Source: Okibacterium sp. HSC-33S16 (GTDB lineage: Bacteria; Actinomycetota; Actinomycetes; Actinomycetales; Microbacteriaceae). From it: a DNA stretch of 64,000 nucleotides. The stretch covers positions 355,596 through 419,595 of the forward strand of contig NZ_JALJZZ010000003.1 of NCBI RefSeq assembly GCF_024171565.1, read 5' to 3'. Under the pieces are notes generated by a model that was not told where the DNA came from, did not search any database, and saw only the letters and a list, made by a program, of their open reading frames with translations. Shown here in pieces: positions 17,710 to 28,092 of this stretch. Both the position numbers and the translations under genes were made by a program. Each line of letters begins with the position of its first letter. Positions within the stretch are counted from its first letter, which is position 1.

Positions 17710-19317
17710 ATGAGTACCCTGCTTGAAACCCCCACCGTCATCACGCCGTCGACTGCGGCCGTCGATGCGTCGGGACGCGCCCGCACCTACGAAGTGCGCA
17801 CATACGGCTGCCAGATGAACGTCCACGACTCGGAACGGTTGAGCGGGTCGCTCGACGCCGCAGGCTATGTCCGCGCCGAAACTGGTGCCGAAGCCGACGT
17901 CGTGGTGATCAACACCTGCGCCGTGCGTGAAAATGCGGACAACAAGCTCTACGGGAACCTCGGATACCTGGCAAGCGTCAAGCGTCGCCACGAGGGTATG
18001 CAGATCGCCGTCGGCGGCTGCCTCGCCCAAAAGGACAAGAACGTCATCCTCGAAAAGGCACCCTGGGTGGACGTCGTCTTCGGGACACACAACATGGGAG
18101 CGCTGCCCAGCCTGCTGGAGCGGGCCCGGCACAATGACGCCGCACAGATTGAAATCCTCGAAGCGCTCGAAACCTTCCCATCGACGCTTCCCACGAAACG
18201 CGAATCAAGCTACAGCGGATGGGTGTCCATTTCCGTTGGCTGCAACAACACCTGCACGTTCTGCATTGTGCCGTCGCTCCGTGGAAAAGAGAAAGACCGC
18301 CGGCCCGGAGAGATCCTCGCCGAGATCCAGGCGCTCGTTGACGACGGCGCAATTGAGGTGACCCTGCTCGGCCAGAACGTGAACTCCTACGGCGTCGAGT
18401 TTGGCGATCGTCAGGCATTCAGCAAGCTGCTCCGCGCCGCCGGAGCCATCGACGGTCTCGAGCGCGTGCGCTTCACCAGCCCGCACCCGGCCGCATTCAC
18501 GGACGATGTCATCGACGCCATGGCCGAGACTGAAAACGTGATGCCTCAGTTGCATATGCCCCTGCAATCAGGGTCGGACCGCATCCTCAAAGCGATGCGC
18601 CGCTCCTACCGCAGCGAGAAGTTCCTCGGGATCCTCGACCGTGTGCGCGCCCGGATGCCGCACGCCGCCATCTCGACCGACATCATCGTGGGGTTCCCTG
18701 GTGAGACCGAGGAAGACTTCCTCGAAACCATGCGCGTAGTTGAGGCAGCCCGTTTCGCCACCGCGTTCACCTTCCAGTACTCGATTCGCGAGGGGACCCC
18801 AGCGGCCACCATGCCGGACCAGGTTCCGAAAGCAGTGGTGCAGGAGCGCTTCGAACGCTTGACCGCCCTGCAGGACCGGATCTCGCTCGAGGAGAACCAG
18901 AAGGTCGTCGGTCGCGCGGTCGAAATTCTCGTCGCTGTTGGCGAGGGGCGCAAAGACACGGCACGTCACCGGTTGTCCGGTCGCGCCGAGGATTCACGCC
19001 TCGTCCACTTTGATGTGCCCGAAGGATCCGCCATTCCTCGCCCCGGCGACATCGTGACGGCTACCGTCACCCAGGCCGCGCCGTTCTACCTCATCGCTGA
19101 TGCGCCGGAAGGCAGCGTGCTCTCCGTTCGCCGTACGTCGGCTGGCGACGCCTGGGACCGCGCGCAGGCCGAGTCCTGCGGCGTTCCGACACCGGGTGGA
19201 TCATCGAGCACGCCCGGTCGGGTGTCGCTCGGCTTGCCGAGCCTTCGCGTTGGTCCACCGGCCGCAGTGCAGGGCGGGATGACCCCGATCTACGATGCGT
19301 TGGACGGCGAACGCTGA
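17710..19317 (+). CDS. miaB: tRNA-2-methylthio-N6-dimethylallyladenosine synthase
   Basis: MiaB adds the methylthio group to i6A37 of tRNA, acting after MiaA, encoded next. The 535-residue protein has the N-terminal UPF0004 domain with cysteines in YGCQMN, NTCAVR and GGCLAQ. The radical-SAM motif C-N-N-T-C-T-F-C is at about 178-185, and a TRAM domain ends near residue 465. An Ala/Gly/Ser-rich extension of about 70 residues follows TRAM and is not part of the usual family core. Confidence 0.94.
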   Translation: MSTLLETPTVITPSTAAVDASGRARTYEVRTYGCQMNVHDSERLSGSLDAAGYVRAETGAEADVVVINTCAVRENADNKLYGNLGYLASVKRRHEGMQIAVGGCLAQKDKNVILEKAPWVDVVFGTHNMGALPSLLERARHNDAAQIEILEALETFPSTLPTKRESSYSGWVSISVGCNNTCTFCIVPSLRGKEKDRRPGEILAEIQALVDDGAIEVTLLGQNVNSYGVEFGDRQAFSKLLRAAGAIDGLERVRFTSPHPAAFTDDVIDAMAETENVMPQLHMPLQSGSDRILKAMRRSYRSEKFLGILDRVRARMPHAAISTDIIVGFPGETEEDFLETMRVVEAARFATAFTFQYSIREGTPAATMPDQVPKAVVQERFERLTALQDRISLEENQKVVGRAVEILVAVGEGRKDTARHRLSGRAEDSRLVHFDVPEGSAIPRPGDIVTATVTQAAPFYLIADAPEGSVLSVRRTSAGDAWDRAQAESCGVPTPGGSSSTPGRVSLGLPSLRVGPPAAVQGGMTPIYDALDGER

Positions 19318-19346
19318 ACCACGGAGATGCCCCACACCTGATCGCT

Positions 19347-20267
19347 GTGATCGGGCCGACGGGGACGGGGAAGTCAGAGCTCTCGCTCAATATCGCCGAC
19401 GCCCTTGAGCGGAGAGGCTCCGGGGCGGAGATCGTCAACGCCGACGCCATGCAGCTCTACCGCGGCATGGACATCGGCACCGCGAAGCTCCCGATTGCCG
19501 ATCGCCGAGGGATTCCGCATCACCTGTTCGACATCCTCGACGTCGACGAAGAAGCCACAGTCGCGCGATACCAGCCGCTGGCCCGAGCCGCGGTCACGGA
19601 CATTCTGGAGCGCGGCAAATTCCCGATTCTCGTCGGTGGCTCCGGCCTGTACGTGTCGAGCGTGCTCTACGATTTTCAGTTCCCGGGCTCCGATGCCGCC
19701 ATTCGAGCGCGGCTCGAAGCCGAGCTGGCTGCGGTGGGGCCGGGGATGCTCTATCGACGGCTCGCTGAGCTCGATGCCGACGTCGCGGCGCGGATTGGAC
19801 CGCACAACGGACGCCGGATCGTACGGGCACTCGAGGTTGCGGAGATCACCGGGTCGCCGGTAGCCGGCATGCTTCCGGAGGAACCGGTGTACTGGCGAGA
19901 GACGAGCATTGTCGGGCTGACAGCGCCGCGTCCGGAACTCACAGCGCGGCTCGACCGGCGTGTCCACGGCATGTGGGAGGCCGGGCTTCTCGACGAGGTG
20001 GAAACGCTCCTCGCGGCCGGGCTCGAGCGAGGCGTCACGGCTTCGCGGGCCATCGGCTACGCACAGGCGGTGAAGCAACTGCACGGATCCGCAACCGAGT
20101 CCGAGGCCATCGAGGAAACCCAGGCGCTGACGCGACGATACGCCAGGCGGCAGGTGAGTTGGTTCAAGCGCTACGCCGATATTGTCTGGTTGGATTACGA
20201 CGTTCCGGACGTGGTGGATCGCGCCGTGGCATCCGTTGTCGAAACATCGAGTGGACCGATCGACTAA
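19347..20267 (+). CDS. miaA: tRNA dimethylallyltransferase (start uncertain)
   Basis: MiaA attaches dimethylallyl to A37 of tRNA, giving the substrate of MiaB. The 306-residue frame from GTG 19347 has the P-loop [34 protein letters not shown] and [13 protein letters not shown]. This start leaves only two residues before GPTGTGKS and lacks most of the first beta strand. In-frame CTG codons at 19338 and at 19314 (overlapping the miaB TGA) would restore a normal N-terminus. The true start is therefore probably upstream and non-canonical. Confidence 0.9.
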   Translation: MIGPTGTGKSELSLNIADALERRGSGAEIVNADAMQLYRGMDIGTAKLPIADRRGIPHHLFDILDVDEEATVARYQPLARAAVTDILERGKFPILVGGSGLYVSSVLYDFQFPGSDAAIRARLEAELAAVGPGMLYRRLAELDADVAARIGPHNGRRIVRALEVAEITGSPVAGMLPEEPVYWRETSIVGLTAPRPELTARLDRRVHGMWEAGLLDEVETLLAAGLERGVTASRAIGYAQAVKQLHGSATESEAIEETQALTRRYARRQVSWFKRYADIVWLDYDVPDVVDRAVASVVETSSGPID

Positions 20268-20278
20268 GCGCCAAACCC

Positions 20279-20284
20279 TAGACT
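20279..20284 (+). promoter_or_regulatory. -10 box (TAGACT) for leaderless dapF mRNA
   Basis: TAGACT ends 6 bases before the dapF ATG at 20291. Confidence 0.55.
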
Positions 20285-20290
20285 GGGGCC

Positions 20291-21172
20291 ATGGGATTCA
20301 CTCTGCAGTTCACCAAGGGTCACGGCACGGGCAACGACTTTGTGCTGTACACAGACCCTGAGGGCGACCACCCGCTGACCGCTCCGCAGATCGCCGCGAT
20401 TTGCGATCGACACTTCGGTGTTGGGGCTGACGGGGTGATCCGCGCGGTGCGTTCGGCGAACATCGCCGAGGGTGCCGACGCCCTCGCTGAGGACGAGGCG
20501 GCCGAGTGGTTCATGGATTACCACAACGCCGACGGATCGATTGCCGAGATGTGTGGAAACGGCATCCGTGTGTATGTTCGATACCTGCTCGAGCAGGGTC
20601 TCGTGACCCTCGAGCGCGGTGAGACGCTCGCGATCGGCACGCGCGCCGGTGTGCGCGATGTGCAGCGGGCCACAAACGGGTTCCAGGTTGACCTCGGCCG
20701 GTGGACGCTCGACGGTGGCGAGCCGCTCGTGCGCGCGAAAGAACTCAAGGTCGCGCGACCGGGGCTTGGCATCAACGTCGGGAACCCGCATGTCGTCGTC
20801 GCCCTCGCCGATGAAGACGAGCTCGAATCGGCTGACCTGCACTACATTCCGCTGATCGAACCTGAGCCGATCGAAGGGGCGAACGTCGAGTTCGTTGTGC
20901 CGCATGACCCGTTGATCACGGATGGCGTTGGCCGCATCTCCATGCGTGTGCACGAGCGTGGCAGTGGCGAGACCCTGTCGTGCGGAACCGGCGTTGCCGC
21001 TGCTGCGCTGGCGACACGGCACTGGGCCGGGGCTGCCGCACCGCACAGCTGGCGCGTCGATGTGCCCGGCGGCACGCTGGGCGTGCGCATGTTCGCCACG
21101 CAGGACGGCGAGCACGTTGGCCTGTCCGGGCCGGCAGAGCTCGTCTACACCGGAACGCTCGATCTCGGTTAG
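20291..21172 (+). CDS. dapF: Diaminopimelate epimerase
   Basis: DapF interconverts LL- and meso-diaminopimelate for peptidoglycan and lysine. The 293-residue protein has the HGTGNDF start, the first catalytic cysteine in EMCGNGIR and the second in [10 protein letters not shown] 15-residue insertion with [14 protein letters not shown] lies after the first strands. The stop codon overlaps the stop of the convergent methyltransferase (TTAG at 21169-21172). Confidence 0.96.
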   Translation: MGFTLQFTKGHGTGNDFVLYTDPEGDHPLTAPQIAAICDRHFGVGADGVIRAVRSANIAEGADALAEDEAAEWFMDYHNADGSIAEMCGNGIRVYVRYLLEQGLVTLERGETLAIGTRAGVRDVQRATNGFQVDLGRWTLDGGEPLVRAKELKVARPGLGINVGNPHVVVALADEDELESADLHYIPLIEPEPIEGANVEFVVPHDPLITDGVGRISMRVHERGSGETLSCGTGVAAAALATRHWAGAAAPHSWRVDVPGGTLGVRMFATQDGEHVGLSGPAELVYTGTLDLG

Positions 21173-21780
21173 GCCGTTGGGCGGAGGGCCCGCAGCACGC
21201 GGTATCCCTTGCTGATCGTCTCTTTCGTGACGTCCAGGTCGTCAAACGTCTCGGTCAGCCAGCGGTGAAGACTGTCTGAGCCCAAGTTGCGCTGAACGAC
21301 AAGCCAGGCGTCTGAACCCGGCTCCAGGCGCGGCAGCCAGCGCTCGAGCATGGAGTGCAGCTCGGCCTTGCCGACCCGAATCGGCGGGTTTGACCAGATC
21401 GTTCGAAAACGGATGTCGTCAGGCACGTCGTCAGGCAGCACAGCGCTGATGTTGGTGAGGCCCAGTTTCTCGGCGTTGGTGCGCAGAAGGTCGAGGGCAC
21501 GCTCGTTCACGTCGACGGCCCAGATGTGCGCGTTGGGAGCCTCGAGCGCGAGAGTGAGCGAGATCGGGCCCCAGCCGCAGCCCAGGTCCAGGAAGTTGCC
21601 GTCGGCGGGCGGGGTTGGGGTGTTCGCGAGGAGCACAGCCGTGCCCGGGTCGACGCGGTCGGGGCTGAAGATTCCGTTCGCTGTGGTGAGCTCGTAGTCC
21701 TGGCCGGAGAGGCGAACCGTGACGGTGCGGAGCTTGAGTTCGGTTCCGGGCACGCCCGTAAAATAATGATCGCTGGCCAT
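21169..21780 (-). CDS. Class I SAM methyltransferase, RsmC/RlmG type
   Basis: The 203-residue protein is a methyltransferase-small domain protein likely to methylate guanine in rRNA. It has the SAM-binding [13 protein letters not shown], the acidic loop [10 protein letters not shown] and the catalytic NPPIR motif typical of N2-guanine methyltransferases. The N-terminal half-domain of RsmC is absent, as is usual for actinobacterial members. It is tail to tail with dapF, overlapping by 4 bases, and divergent from hflX by 36 bases. Confidence 0.87.
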   Translation of the reverse strand: MASDHYFTGVPGTELKLRTVTVRLSGQDYELTTANGIFSPDRVDPGTAVLLANTPTPPADGNFLDLGCGWGPISLTLALEAPNAHIWAVDVNERALDLLRTNAEKLGLTNISAVLPDDVPDDIRFRTIWSNPPIRVGKAELHSMLERWLPRLEPGSDAWLVVQRNLGSDSLHRWLTETFDDLDVTKETISKGYRVLRALRPTA

Positions 21781-21804
21781 AGGGGAACGTTACCGCAAAG
21801 CAAC

Positions 21805-21810
21805 TAGGCT
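21805..21810 (+). promoter_or_regulatory. -10 box (TAGGCT) for leaderless hflX mRNA
   Basis: TAGGCT ends 6 bases before the hflX ATG at 21817. Confidence 0.55.
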
Positions 21811-21816
21811 TAACTG

Positions 21817-23373
21817 ATGACCCAGCCCAGCGAACCCACACCAGAGAACACCACTACTCCCGTCGACGACGACGCAGTATCCCGGGTGCTGCGCAACGCC
21901 GAATCACGCGCGACGGGTTACTCCCTCTTTGGCTCCGGCTCCGGCCAGGCCGATGCGCTGCAGGACGCATCGACGACCGGTGAGTCCGAGCGCGAGGGTT
22001 ACGACGGCGAGCAGTTCGATCGCGAAGACCGCCAGGCGCTCCGCCGCGTCGCGAACCTGTCGACCGAGCTCGAGGACGTCACCGAGGTCGAGTACCGGCA
22101 GCTGCGCATCGAGAACGTCGTGCTCATCGGTGTGTATCCGCAGGGTGCCCAGGAAGACGCCGAGAACTCGATCCGTGAACTCGCCGCGCTGGCCGAGACC
22201 GCCGGTGCTGTCGTGCTCGACGGGCTGCTGCAGCGCCGGCCCCACCCCGATCCGAGCACCTACCTCGGCAAGGGCAAGGCCGAAGAACTGCGCGGCATCG
22301 TAGCTAACCTCGGGGCAGACACGGTCATCGCCGACACCGAACTCGCCCCCAGCCAGCGACGAGCTCTTGAAGACGTGGTGAAGGTCAAGGTCATCGACCG
22401 CACGGCCGTCATCCTCGACATTTTCAGCCAGCACGCCAAGAGCCGTGAGGGTAAAGCCCAGGTCGAGCTGGCCCAACTCGAATACCTCCTCCCGCGACTG
22501 CGTGGATGGGGTGAGTCGATGTCCCGACAGGCCGGTGGCCAGGTGGGTGGCGCCGGCGCCGGAATGGGATCCCGTGGTCCCGGTGAAACGAAGATCGAGC
22601 TTGACCGTCGACGGATCCACACCCGGATGGCGAAACTGCGCAAGCAGATCAAGGGATTCGGGCCGGCGCGGGAGGCCAAGCGGGCCAACCGTAACCGGTT
22701 TGAGGTACCGTCTGTCGCAATCGCCGGCTACACCAACGCCGGGAAGTCGAGCCTGCTTAACCGCATCACGAAGGCCGGAGTACTCGTCGAGAACGCCCTC
22801 TTCGCGACCCTCGATGCGACGGTCCGTCGCACCCAGACCGAGGACGGTCGGCTCTACACCCTCTCCGACACTGTCGGGTTCGTACGCAACCTGCCGCACC
22901 AGCTGGTCGAGGCGTTCCGGTCGACCCTTGAGGAAGTCGCCGAGTCCGACGTCATCGTGCACGTCGTCGACGCGTCACACCCCGACCCGTCGTCGCAGAT
23001 CCGCACGGTGCGCGACGTCATCGGTGATGTCGGCGCGCGAGACATCCCCGAGATCATCGTGTTCAATAAGAGCGACCTGGTCAGCGACGACGACCGGCTC
23101 CTGCTCCGCGGCCTCGAACCGCGGGCCATCTTCGCATCGGCTCGCACCGGAGAAGGGATCGACGAGATCCTGGCCCGCATCGCCGAACTGCTGCCGAGCC
23201 CCACGGTTCCGCTGAACCTCCTGGTGCCGTACGACCGCGGAGACGTCATCTCGATGCTTCACCGGCGCGGCAAGGTCGAACACCTCGACTACGAGGAAGA
23301 CGGCACTCGGGTTCGAGCCCTCGCCTCAGAGGAGCTCGCCGCCCAGGTATCGGAGTTCGCCGCAGCCGACTAA
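21817..23373 (+). CDS. hflX: GTPase HflX, ribosome-associated
   Basis: HflX binds and splits stalled ribosomes. The 518-residue protein has an acidic N-terminal extension (about 1-90), the HflX N-domain (QRRPHPDPSTYLGKGKAEEL) and a glycine-rich linker (GGQVGGAGAGMGSRGPGE). The GTPase domain has G1 GYTNAGKSS (about 304-312), G3 DTVGF and G4 NKSD. It is transcribed alone and ends at a strong shared terminator with lexA. Confidence 0.95.
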   Translation: MTQPSEPTPENTTTPVDDDAVSRVLRNAESRATGYSLFGSGSGQADALQDASTTGESEREGYDGEQFDREDRQALRRVANLSTELEDVTEVEYRQLRIENVVLIGVYPQGAQEDAENSIRELAALAETAGAVVLDGLLQRRPHPDPSTYLGKGKAEELRGIVANLGADTVIADTELAPSQRRALEDVVKVKVIDRTAVILDIFSQHAKSREGKAQVELAQLEYLLPRLRGWGESMSRQAGGQVGGAGAGMGSRGPGETKIELDRRRIHTRMAKLRKQIKGFGPAREAKRANRNRFEVPSVAIAGYTNAGKSSLLNRITKAGVLVENALFATLDATVRRTQTEDGRLYTLSDTVGFVRNLPHQLVEAFRSTLEEVAESDVIVHVVDASHPDPSSQIRTVRDVIGDVGARDIPEIIVFNKSDLVSDDDRLLLRGLEPRAIFASARTGEGIDEILARIAELLPSPTVPLNLLVPYDRGDVISMLHRRGKVEHLDYEEDGTRVRALASEELAAQVSEFAAAD

Positions 23374-23406
23374 GCCCGGCGGCAGGCGACATCGAACTGC
23401 CTCATT

Positions 23407-23451
23407 AACGAACGGATGCTCTCGGTCTGGTACCGAGAGCATCCGTTCGTT
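23407..23451. terminator. Bidirectional terminator between hflX and lexA
   Basis: A perfect 20-bp stem (23407-23426 with 23432-23451) closes a 5-base loop between two convergent genes. Each arm contains the octamer ACGGATGC or its complement. Confidence 0.85.
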
Positions 23452-23457
23452 CATCAC

Positions 23458-24192
23458 TTAAACGGCTCGAAGAACCGCCACGATCTTGCCGAGAACGTCG
23501 GCTTCGTCGCCGAGGATCGGTTCAAAGTTGGTGTTGCGGGGGAGCAGCCAGGTGTGGCCGTCGCGCTGGCGGAACACTTTGACGGTGGCTTCGCCGTCGA
23601 GCATGGCTGCAACGATGTCACCGTTTTCGGCGGTGGGCTGCTGGCGAACGACAACCCAGTCCCCGTCGCAGATCGCGGCGTCGATCATCGACTCGCCCGA
23701 TACCTTGAGCATGAACAGGTCGCCCTTGCCGACGAGCTGACGGGGGAGCGGGAACACTTCTTCGACCTGCTGGTCGGCCGTGATCGGCACTCCAGCGGCA
23801 ATGCGGCCGACGAGCGGAACCATGGCGGCATCGCCCACCGGCGTCGAATTTTCGAAGTCAACGACGTTTGATGGGCTCGGCAGGTCGATCAGGATTTCGA
23901 GTGCACGGGGCCGGTTGGGGTCGCGACGCAGGTAGCCACTCAACTCGAGCTGGTTGAGCTGGTGGGTAACGCTCGACAGTGAGGCGAGTCCGACGGCGTC
24001 GCCAATCTCACGCATGCTCGGCGGGTAACCCCGGCTCTGCACCGAACGCTGGATGACGTCGAGGATGGCCAACTGCTTCTCACTGAGGCTCTTGCGGCGA
24101 CGGGTGGATGGCTTCTCTGCCAGTACCCGCTTGCCTTTGCGCCCCGAAGCCGGCGTGGCTTCAGCCGTGATCTTCGCCGCGTCCTGCGTCAT
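23458..24192 (-). CDS. lexA: SOS repressor LexA
   Basis: LexA represses DNA-damage genes and cleaves itself when RecA is active. The 244-residue protein has an N-terminal wHTH (about 36-105: [27 protein letters not shown]). The C-terminal peptidase has cleavage site Ala133-Gly134 in IAAGVP, Ser168 in GESM and Lys205 in TVKVF. The frame is open far upstream. The ATG at 24192 is chosen because GGGAG precedes it and the HTH follows at the normal distance. It is divergent from the LysM gene, a classic SOS pairing. Confidence 0.95.
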   Translation of the reverse strand: MTQDAAKITAEATPASGRKGKRVLAEKPSTRRRKSLSEKQLAILDVIQRSVQSRGYPPSMREIGDAVGLASLSSVTHQLNQLELSGYLRRDPNRPRALEILIDLPSPSNVVDFENSTPVGDAAMVPLVGRIAAGVPITADQQVEEVFPLPRQLVGKGDLFMLKVSGESMIDAAICDGDWVVVRQQPTAENGDIVAAMLDGEATVKVFRQRDGHTWLLPRNTNFEPILGDEADVLGKIVAVLRAV

Positions 24193-24263
24193 GTCACTCC
24201 CGTCTGGCGGGCTGGCCCGGCCAATGTCAGTGGTCAGTGGTTGAGTCTCAACCAGTAATCGAA

Positions 24264-24291
24264 ACTCTATCTGCAACACGCTCGTCGGCAA
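24264..24291 (-). promoter_or_regulatory. Candidate lexA promoter
   Basis: On the minus strand TTGCCG (24291-24286), a 16-base spacer and TAGAGT (24269-24264) lie about 70 bases upstream of lexA. Confidence 0.45.
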
Positions 24292-24297
24292 AGGTTT

Positions 24298-24364
24298 GTT
24301 CGAGTGTGTTGCACAAACTTCACGAAAAAGTCCGAACAAGAGCTTGAAAGTTCGAACAATCGAA
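24298..24364. promoter_or_regulatory. LexA-like half-sites in the lexA/LysM intergenic region
   Basis: The core half-site CGAAC or GTTCG occurs at 24298-24302, 24333-24337 and 24353-24357. The last lies in a dyad TTCGA-ACAA-TCGAA (24351-24364). None is a full GAAC-N4-GTTC site, so LexA binding is probable from context rather than sequence. Confidence 0.45.
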
Positions 24365-24372
24365 TATAGATT
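24344..24372 (+). promoter_or_regulatory. Promoter of the LysM gene
   Basis: TTGAAA (24344-24349), a 17-base spacer and TAGATT (24367-24372) form a near-consensus housekeeping promoter. The CGAAC dyad lies in the spacer, where a repressor would block it. Confidence 0.65.
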
Positions 24373-24383
24373 CGGAACACAGC

Positions 24384-24421
24384 TTCGTATCCGGCCCTCC
24401 CGGCCGAGGGTCGGATACGAA
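24384..24421 (+). other. 16-bp hairpin at the 5' end of the LysM mRNA
   Basis: Positions 24384-24399 pair with 24406-24421 (one G-U pair) around the loop CCGGCC. The predicted start of transcription is near 24379, so the hairpin would be the first structure of the transcript. Confidence 0.65.
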
Positions 24422-24469
24422 ACTTCGAATCGCCACGGAGCAGTTCGCAGCAGAAGCAGGAGACGCACC

Positions 24470-24913
24470 ATGAGCACCGCAGTCATCACCCCCATCCGCA
24501 CGACGGTTCGTACCGAGGCGCACCGCCCGGCACCACTTCGTCCGACGGTTCAACAGTCCGACGTGCCGGCGCAGGCCGCACCGACCGCGGTTCGACCCAG
24601 CGGACGCATCCGGCTGACCCGCCGCGGTCGCATCGTTTTCACAACGCTGGCCGCAGCGCCGTTCATCGCCGTGGCCGTCTGGTTCGGCATTGGCGGAGGC
24701 TCGGCTATTGCCAGCTCAGACTCAAGCTCGACCAGCTTTGAATACGTGACCGTTGAGTCCGGCGATTCACTCTGGACCATCGCCGCGGACGTCGCTCCCC
24801 AGGCTGACCCGCGCGATGTCATTGCCGAGGTGATGTCTCTCAACCAGCTCGAGTCTTCCACCGTCGTACCCGGCCAGGAAATTGCTCTTCCCGAGCGTTA
24901 CACCGCCCCGTAA
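24470..24913 (+). CDS. Membrane-anchored LysM protein, likely SOS cell-division inhibitor (YneA/ChiZ/DivS-like)
   Basis: The 147-residue protein has a cytoplasmic Arg/Pro-rich N-terminus (about 1-60), one transmembrane helix (about 63-82) and one C-terminal LysM domain ([19 protein letters not shown] through VPGQEIALP). It lies divergent from lexA, as yneA does in Bacillus and the ChiZ gene Rv2719c does in M. tuberculosis. Those proteins delay division after DNA damage. By architecture and location this is the same type, although sequence identity cannot be tested here. AGGAG precedes the ATG at 24470. The transcript begins with a strong hairpin. Confidence 0.8.
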   Translation: MSTAVITPIRTTVRTEAHRPAPLRPTVQQSDVPAQAAPTAVRPSGRIRLTRRGRIVFTTLAAAPFIAVAVWFGIGGGSAIASSDSSSTSFEYVTVESGDSLWTIAADVAPQADPRDVIAEVMSLNQLESSTVVPGQEIALPERYTAP

Positions 24914-24941
24914 CGAGGCAAGCGCGTCCCTTGGTCGCGGG

Positions 24942-24947
24942 TAAACT
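24942..24947 (+). promoter_or_regulatory. -10 box (TAAACT) for leaderless hisC mRNA
   Basis: TAAACT ends 7 bases before the GTG at 24955 and decides that start over an upstream GTG at 24931. Confidence 0.6.
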
Positions 24948-24954
24948 TGGGCGA

Positions 24955-26037
24955 GTGAGTTCTCTCGATGCCTTGCCCATCCGCGACGATCTTCGCGGTA
25001 AATCTCCGTACGGTGCACCCCAGAAGGTTGTGCCCGTCGCCCTCAACGTCAACGAGAACACGCATCCGATTCCCGAGGACGTTGCGCGCGACATCGTTAC
25101 ATCGCTGGCCCACGCCGTCCTGACCCTCAACCGGTACCCTGACCGCGAGTTCACCGACCTGCGCGTGAGCCTCGCCGGCTACCTCGGGCACGGACTGACC
25201 GCCGACAACCTCTGGGCCGCCAACGGGTCCAACGAAGTCCTGCAGCAGGTGCTCCAGGCGTTTGGTGGGCCTGGCCGCTCGCTGCTCGGTTTTACTCCGA
25301 CCTACTCCATGTACTCCCTGCTCGCGTCGGGGACCGGTACTCGCTGGATCGGTGCTGAGCGCGACGCCGACTACGAACTGTCACCCGAGACCGCGGCGGC
25401 GGCTGTGCGGCGGGAGAGTCCCGACATCGTCTTCCTCTGTTCTCCGAACAACCCCACCGGCACACCGCTCTCGCTCGACACGATTGAAGCGGTGTACGAC
25501 GCCACCGACGGCATCGTGGTTGTCGACGAGGCGTATTTCGAATTCGCGCCCGAGGGCACGGACAGCGCACTCACGCTTCTCAACGGTCGCGACCGGCTCC
25601 TGGTCTCCCGCACGATGAGCAAGGCGTTCGCGTTCGCGGGCGTCCGGGTGGGCTACCTGGCCGCGGCGCCGGCCGTCACCGATGCCCTCCGACTGGTGCG
25701 CCTGCCCTACCACCTGTCCGCACTGACCCAGGCCGCTGCCGTCGCGGCTCTCGCCCACAGCGGTGAGATGCTTGCCATGGTCGACGACATTAAGGCGCAG
25801 CGCGACCGGATTAGCGAGGGGCTGACGCGACTCGGCTACACCCCGTACCGGAGCCACAGCAACTTCGTGCTCTTTGGCGGAGTCGACGACCCACACGCAC
25901 TGTTTGAGGCGCTCCTCGAGCGTGGCGTGCTGATTCGCGACATCGGGCTGCCGGGACAGATGCGCGTTTCGGCCGGTACCGAGGCCGAAACCACAGCATT
26001 TCTCGACGCTCTCGCCGCAGTAAGCTCGACAGCATGA
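24955..26037 (+). CDS. hisC: Histidinol-phosphate aminotransferase
   Basis: HisC transfers an amino group to imidazole-acetol phosphate with PLP. The 360-residue protein has NVNENTHP, the [10 protein letters not shown] phosphate-binding segment, [20 protein letters not shown] and the Schiff-base lysine in [17 protein letters not shown]. The GTG at 24955 gives the usual N-terminus ([12 protein letters not shown]). Its stop overlaps the hisB start (ATGA), beginning a coupled hisC-hisB-hisH set. hisD is not adjacent. Confidence 0.94.
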   Translation: MSSLDALPIRDDLRGKSPYGAPQKVVPVALNVNENTHPIPEDVARDIVTSLAHAVLTLNRYPDREFTDLRVSLAGYLGHGLTADNLWAANGSNEVLQQVLQAFGGPGRSLLGFTPTYSMYSLLASGTGTRWIGAERDADYELSPETAAAAVRRESPDIVFLCSPNNPTGTPLSLDTIEAVYDATDGIVVVDEAYFEFAPEGTDSALTLLNGRDRLLVSRTMSKAFAFAGVRVGYLAAAPAVTDALRLVRLPYHLSALTQAAAVAALAHSGEMLAMVDDIKAQRDRISEGLTRLGYTPYRSHSNFVLFGGVDDPHALFEALLERGVLIRDIGLPGQMRVSAGTEAETTAFLDALAAVSSTA

Positions 26038-26642
26038 GCCAGCCGCAGCGCATCGCCCGGATCCAGCGGGAAACGAGCGAATCCCGAATCGATCTCACGC
26101 TCAACCTCGACGGAACCGGGGTGAGCGACATCCAGTCGACCGTTCCCTTCTACGACCACCTGCTTACGGCGTTCGCCAAGCATGCCCTCGTCGACCTGAC
26201 CGTGCGGGCACAGGGCGACATTGAGATCGACGTGCACCACACGGTCGAGGACATCGGAATCGCCCTCGGCCAGGCCATTAAGCAGGCACTCGGCACCAAG
26301 GAAGGCATCTCCCGGTTCGGTGACGCCCTGGTGCCGCTGGACGAGGCCCTGGTTCAGGCGGTCGTTGACATCTCCGGACGTCCCTACCTCGTGCACACCG
26401 GTGAACCGGCCGGCTTCGAATTCCACCTCATCGGCGGGCACTTCACCGGCTCGATGGTGCGCCACGTGTTCGAAGCGATCGCCTTCAACGCCGCGCTCAC
26501 CGTGCACGTCACGGTCGTTGGCGGGCGAGACCCCCACCACATTGCCGAGGCGGAATTCAAGGCATTCGCTCGCGCATTCCGACAGGCGAAGTCACTCGAC
26601 CCCCTCGTCAGCGGCATCCCGTCGACGAAGGGTGCACTGTGA
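26034..26642 (+). CDS. hisB: Imidazoleglycerol-phosphate dehydratase
   Basis: HisB dehydrates imidazoleglycerol phosphate using manganese. The 202-residue monofunctional enzyme has the metal-binding [28 protein letters not shown] and the second half-repeat [17 protein letters not shown]. Both ends overlap neighbours by 4 bases, giving translational coupling from hisC to hisH. Confidence 0.97.
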   Translation: MSQPQRIARIQRETSESRIDLTLNLDGTGVSDIQSTVPFYDHLLTAFAKHALVDLTVRAQGDIEIDVHHTVEDIGIALGQAIKQALGTKEGISRFGDALVPLDEALVQAVVDISGRPYLVHTGEPAGFEFHLIGGHFTGSMVRHVFEAIAFNAALTVHVTVVGGRDPHHIAEAEFKAFARAFRQAKSLDPLVSGIPSTKGAL

Positions 26643-27289
26643 GCGCCTCCTCACAACCGAACGTTGTTGTGCTTGACTACGGGAGCGGCAACGTCCACTC
26701 TGCCGTCAAGGCACTCGAAGCGGCCGGCGCCAACGTTGAACTCACCGGCAACCGACAGAAGGCGCTCGACGCCGATGGACTGCTCGTCCCAGGCGTTGGG
26801 GCATTCAGCGCCGTCATGGACCAGCTTGCGGCGTCACGTGGCGCCGAGGTGATCGACCGACGCCTGGCGGGGGGACGCAAGGTGCTGGGGATCTGCGTCG
26901 GCATGCAGGTGCTTTTCGAACGCGGTGTGGAGCGCGGGGTTGACACCGAGGGGCTCGGTGAGTGGCCCGGCGTCGTGACTGAACTCGACGCTCCCGTTCT
27001 GCCGCACATTGGCTGGAACACCGTCGATGCCCCCGAGGACTCCGTACTGTTCCGTGGCATCCGCGATGAACGTTTCTACTTCGTTCACTCCTACGCCGCG
27101 CAGGAATGGACCCTCGACGTGACACCGCCGTTCCACGAGCCGGCCCTGACCTGGGCTGAACACGGCACCCGGTTTCTTGCCGCTGTCGAGAACGGCCCAC
27201 TGAGCGCTACCCAGTTCCACCCCGAGAAGTCCGGCGAAGCCGGCATCCGACTGCTGAACAACTGGGTCAGCTCCCTCAAGACGGACTGA
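26639..27289 (+). CDS. hisH: Imidazole glycerol phosphate synthase, glutaminase subunit
   Basis: HisH supplies ammonia from glutamine to HisF. The 216-residue class I amidotransferase has [17 protein letters not shown], the oxyanion loop PGVGAF, the nucleophile in GICVGMQ and the His-Glu pair in QFHPEKSG. It starts with GTG overlapping the hisB TGA. hisF is not in the window. Confidence 0.95.
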   Translation: MSASSQPNVVVLDYGSGNVHSAVKALEAAGANVELTGNRQKALDADGLLVPGVGAFSAVMDQLAASRGAEVIDRRLAGGRKVLGICVGMQVLFERGVERGVDTEGLGEWPGVVTELDAPVLPHIGWNTVDAPEDSVLFRGIRDERFYFVHSYAAQEWTLDVTPPFHEPALTWAEHGTRFLAAVENGPLSATQFHPEKSGEAGIRLLNNWVSSLKTD

Positions 27290-27345
27290 CGTTCGCGCCT
27301 CCTCCCTGGCACACGCGTGCCGAACCAACAATCAAGGACAATTTC

Positions 27346-28092
27346 ATGAGTGAGTTCAACACGACGCCGAAGCTCGTGCTGCTTCCCGCGGTTGACGTCG
27401 CAGACGGCAAAGCTGTTCGCCTGACCAAGGGCGAAGCGGGCACAGAGACCAACTACGGCGACCCGGTCGACGCTGCGGCGGACTGGGCCAGCCAGGGCGC
27501 CGAGTGGATCCACCTCGTCGACCTCGACGCCGCCTTTGGGCGAGGCAACAATGCCGGAGTCATCCGCAAGGTGATCAAGCAGGTGCGCGGAGTCAACGTG
27601 GAACTGTCCGGCGGTATCCGCGACGACGCGTCGCTCGAAGCGGCCCTCGCCACGGGTGCCAAGCGCATCAACCTCGGCACCGCTGCACTGGAGAACCCCG
27701 AGTGGGCGGCCAACGTCATTGGCCAGTACGGTGAAGCCGTTGCGGTCGGGCTCGACGTGCGCGGAACGACACTGGCGGCGCGCGGTTGGACCCGCGACGG
27801 CGGCGACCTGTGGACCGTCATCGACCGACTCGAGCAGGCCGGTTGCGCCCGGTACGTTGTGACCGACGTCACCAAAGATGGCACGCTGCAGGGACCCAAC
27901 ATCGATCTGCTCCGCCAGGTGATGGAGCGCACCGAGCGCCCGGTCATCGCGTCGGGTGGAATCTCAAGCCTCGACGACCTCGCCGCATTGCGCGAACTGG
28001 TGCCGCTGGGCCTTGAGGGCACCATCGTCGGCAAGGCGCTGTACGCCGGCGCCTTCACCCTGGCTGAGGCGCTGGATGTCGCATCCGACTAA
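27346..28092 (+). CDS. hisA: Phosphoribosyl isomerase (HisA; possibly bifunctional PriA)
   Basis: The 248-residue TIM barrel isomerises ProFAR in histidine synthesis. Visible motifs are [15 protein letters not shown] with the catalytic Asp, SGGIRDD and [14 protein letters not shown] with the second Asp, and [11 protein letters not shown]. In actinobacteria this enzyme is often PriA and also does the TrpF step of tryptophan synthesis. Whether this one does depends on an absent trpF elsewhere, which cannot be seen. CAAGGAC precedes the ATG. A 14-base GGCAC-GTGCC hairpin lies upstream at 27308-27321. Confidence 0.93.
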   Translation: MSEFNTTPKLVLLPAVDVADGKAVRLTKGEAGTETNYGDPVDAAADWASQGAEWIHLVDLDAAFGRGNNAGVIRKVIKQVRGVNVELSGGIRDDASLEAALATGAKRINLGTAALENPEWAANVIGQYGEAVAVGLDVRGTTLAARGWTRDGGDLWTVIDRLEQAGCARYVVTDVTKDGTLQGPNIDLLRQVMERTERPVIASGGISSLDDLAALRELVPLGLEGTIVGKALYAGAFTLAEALDVASD

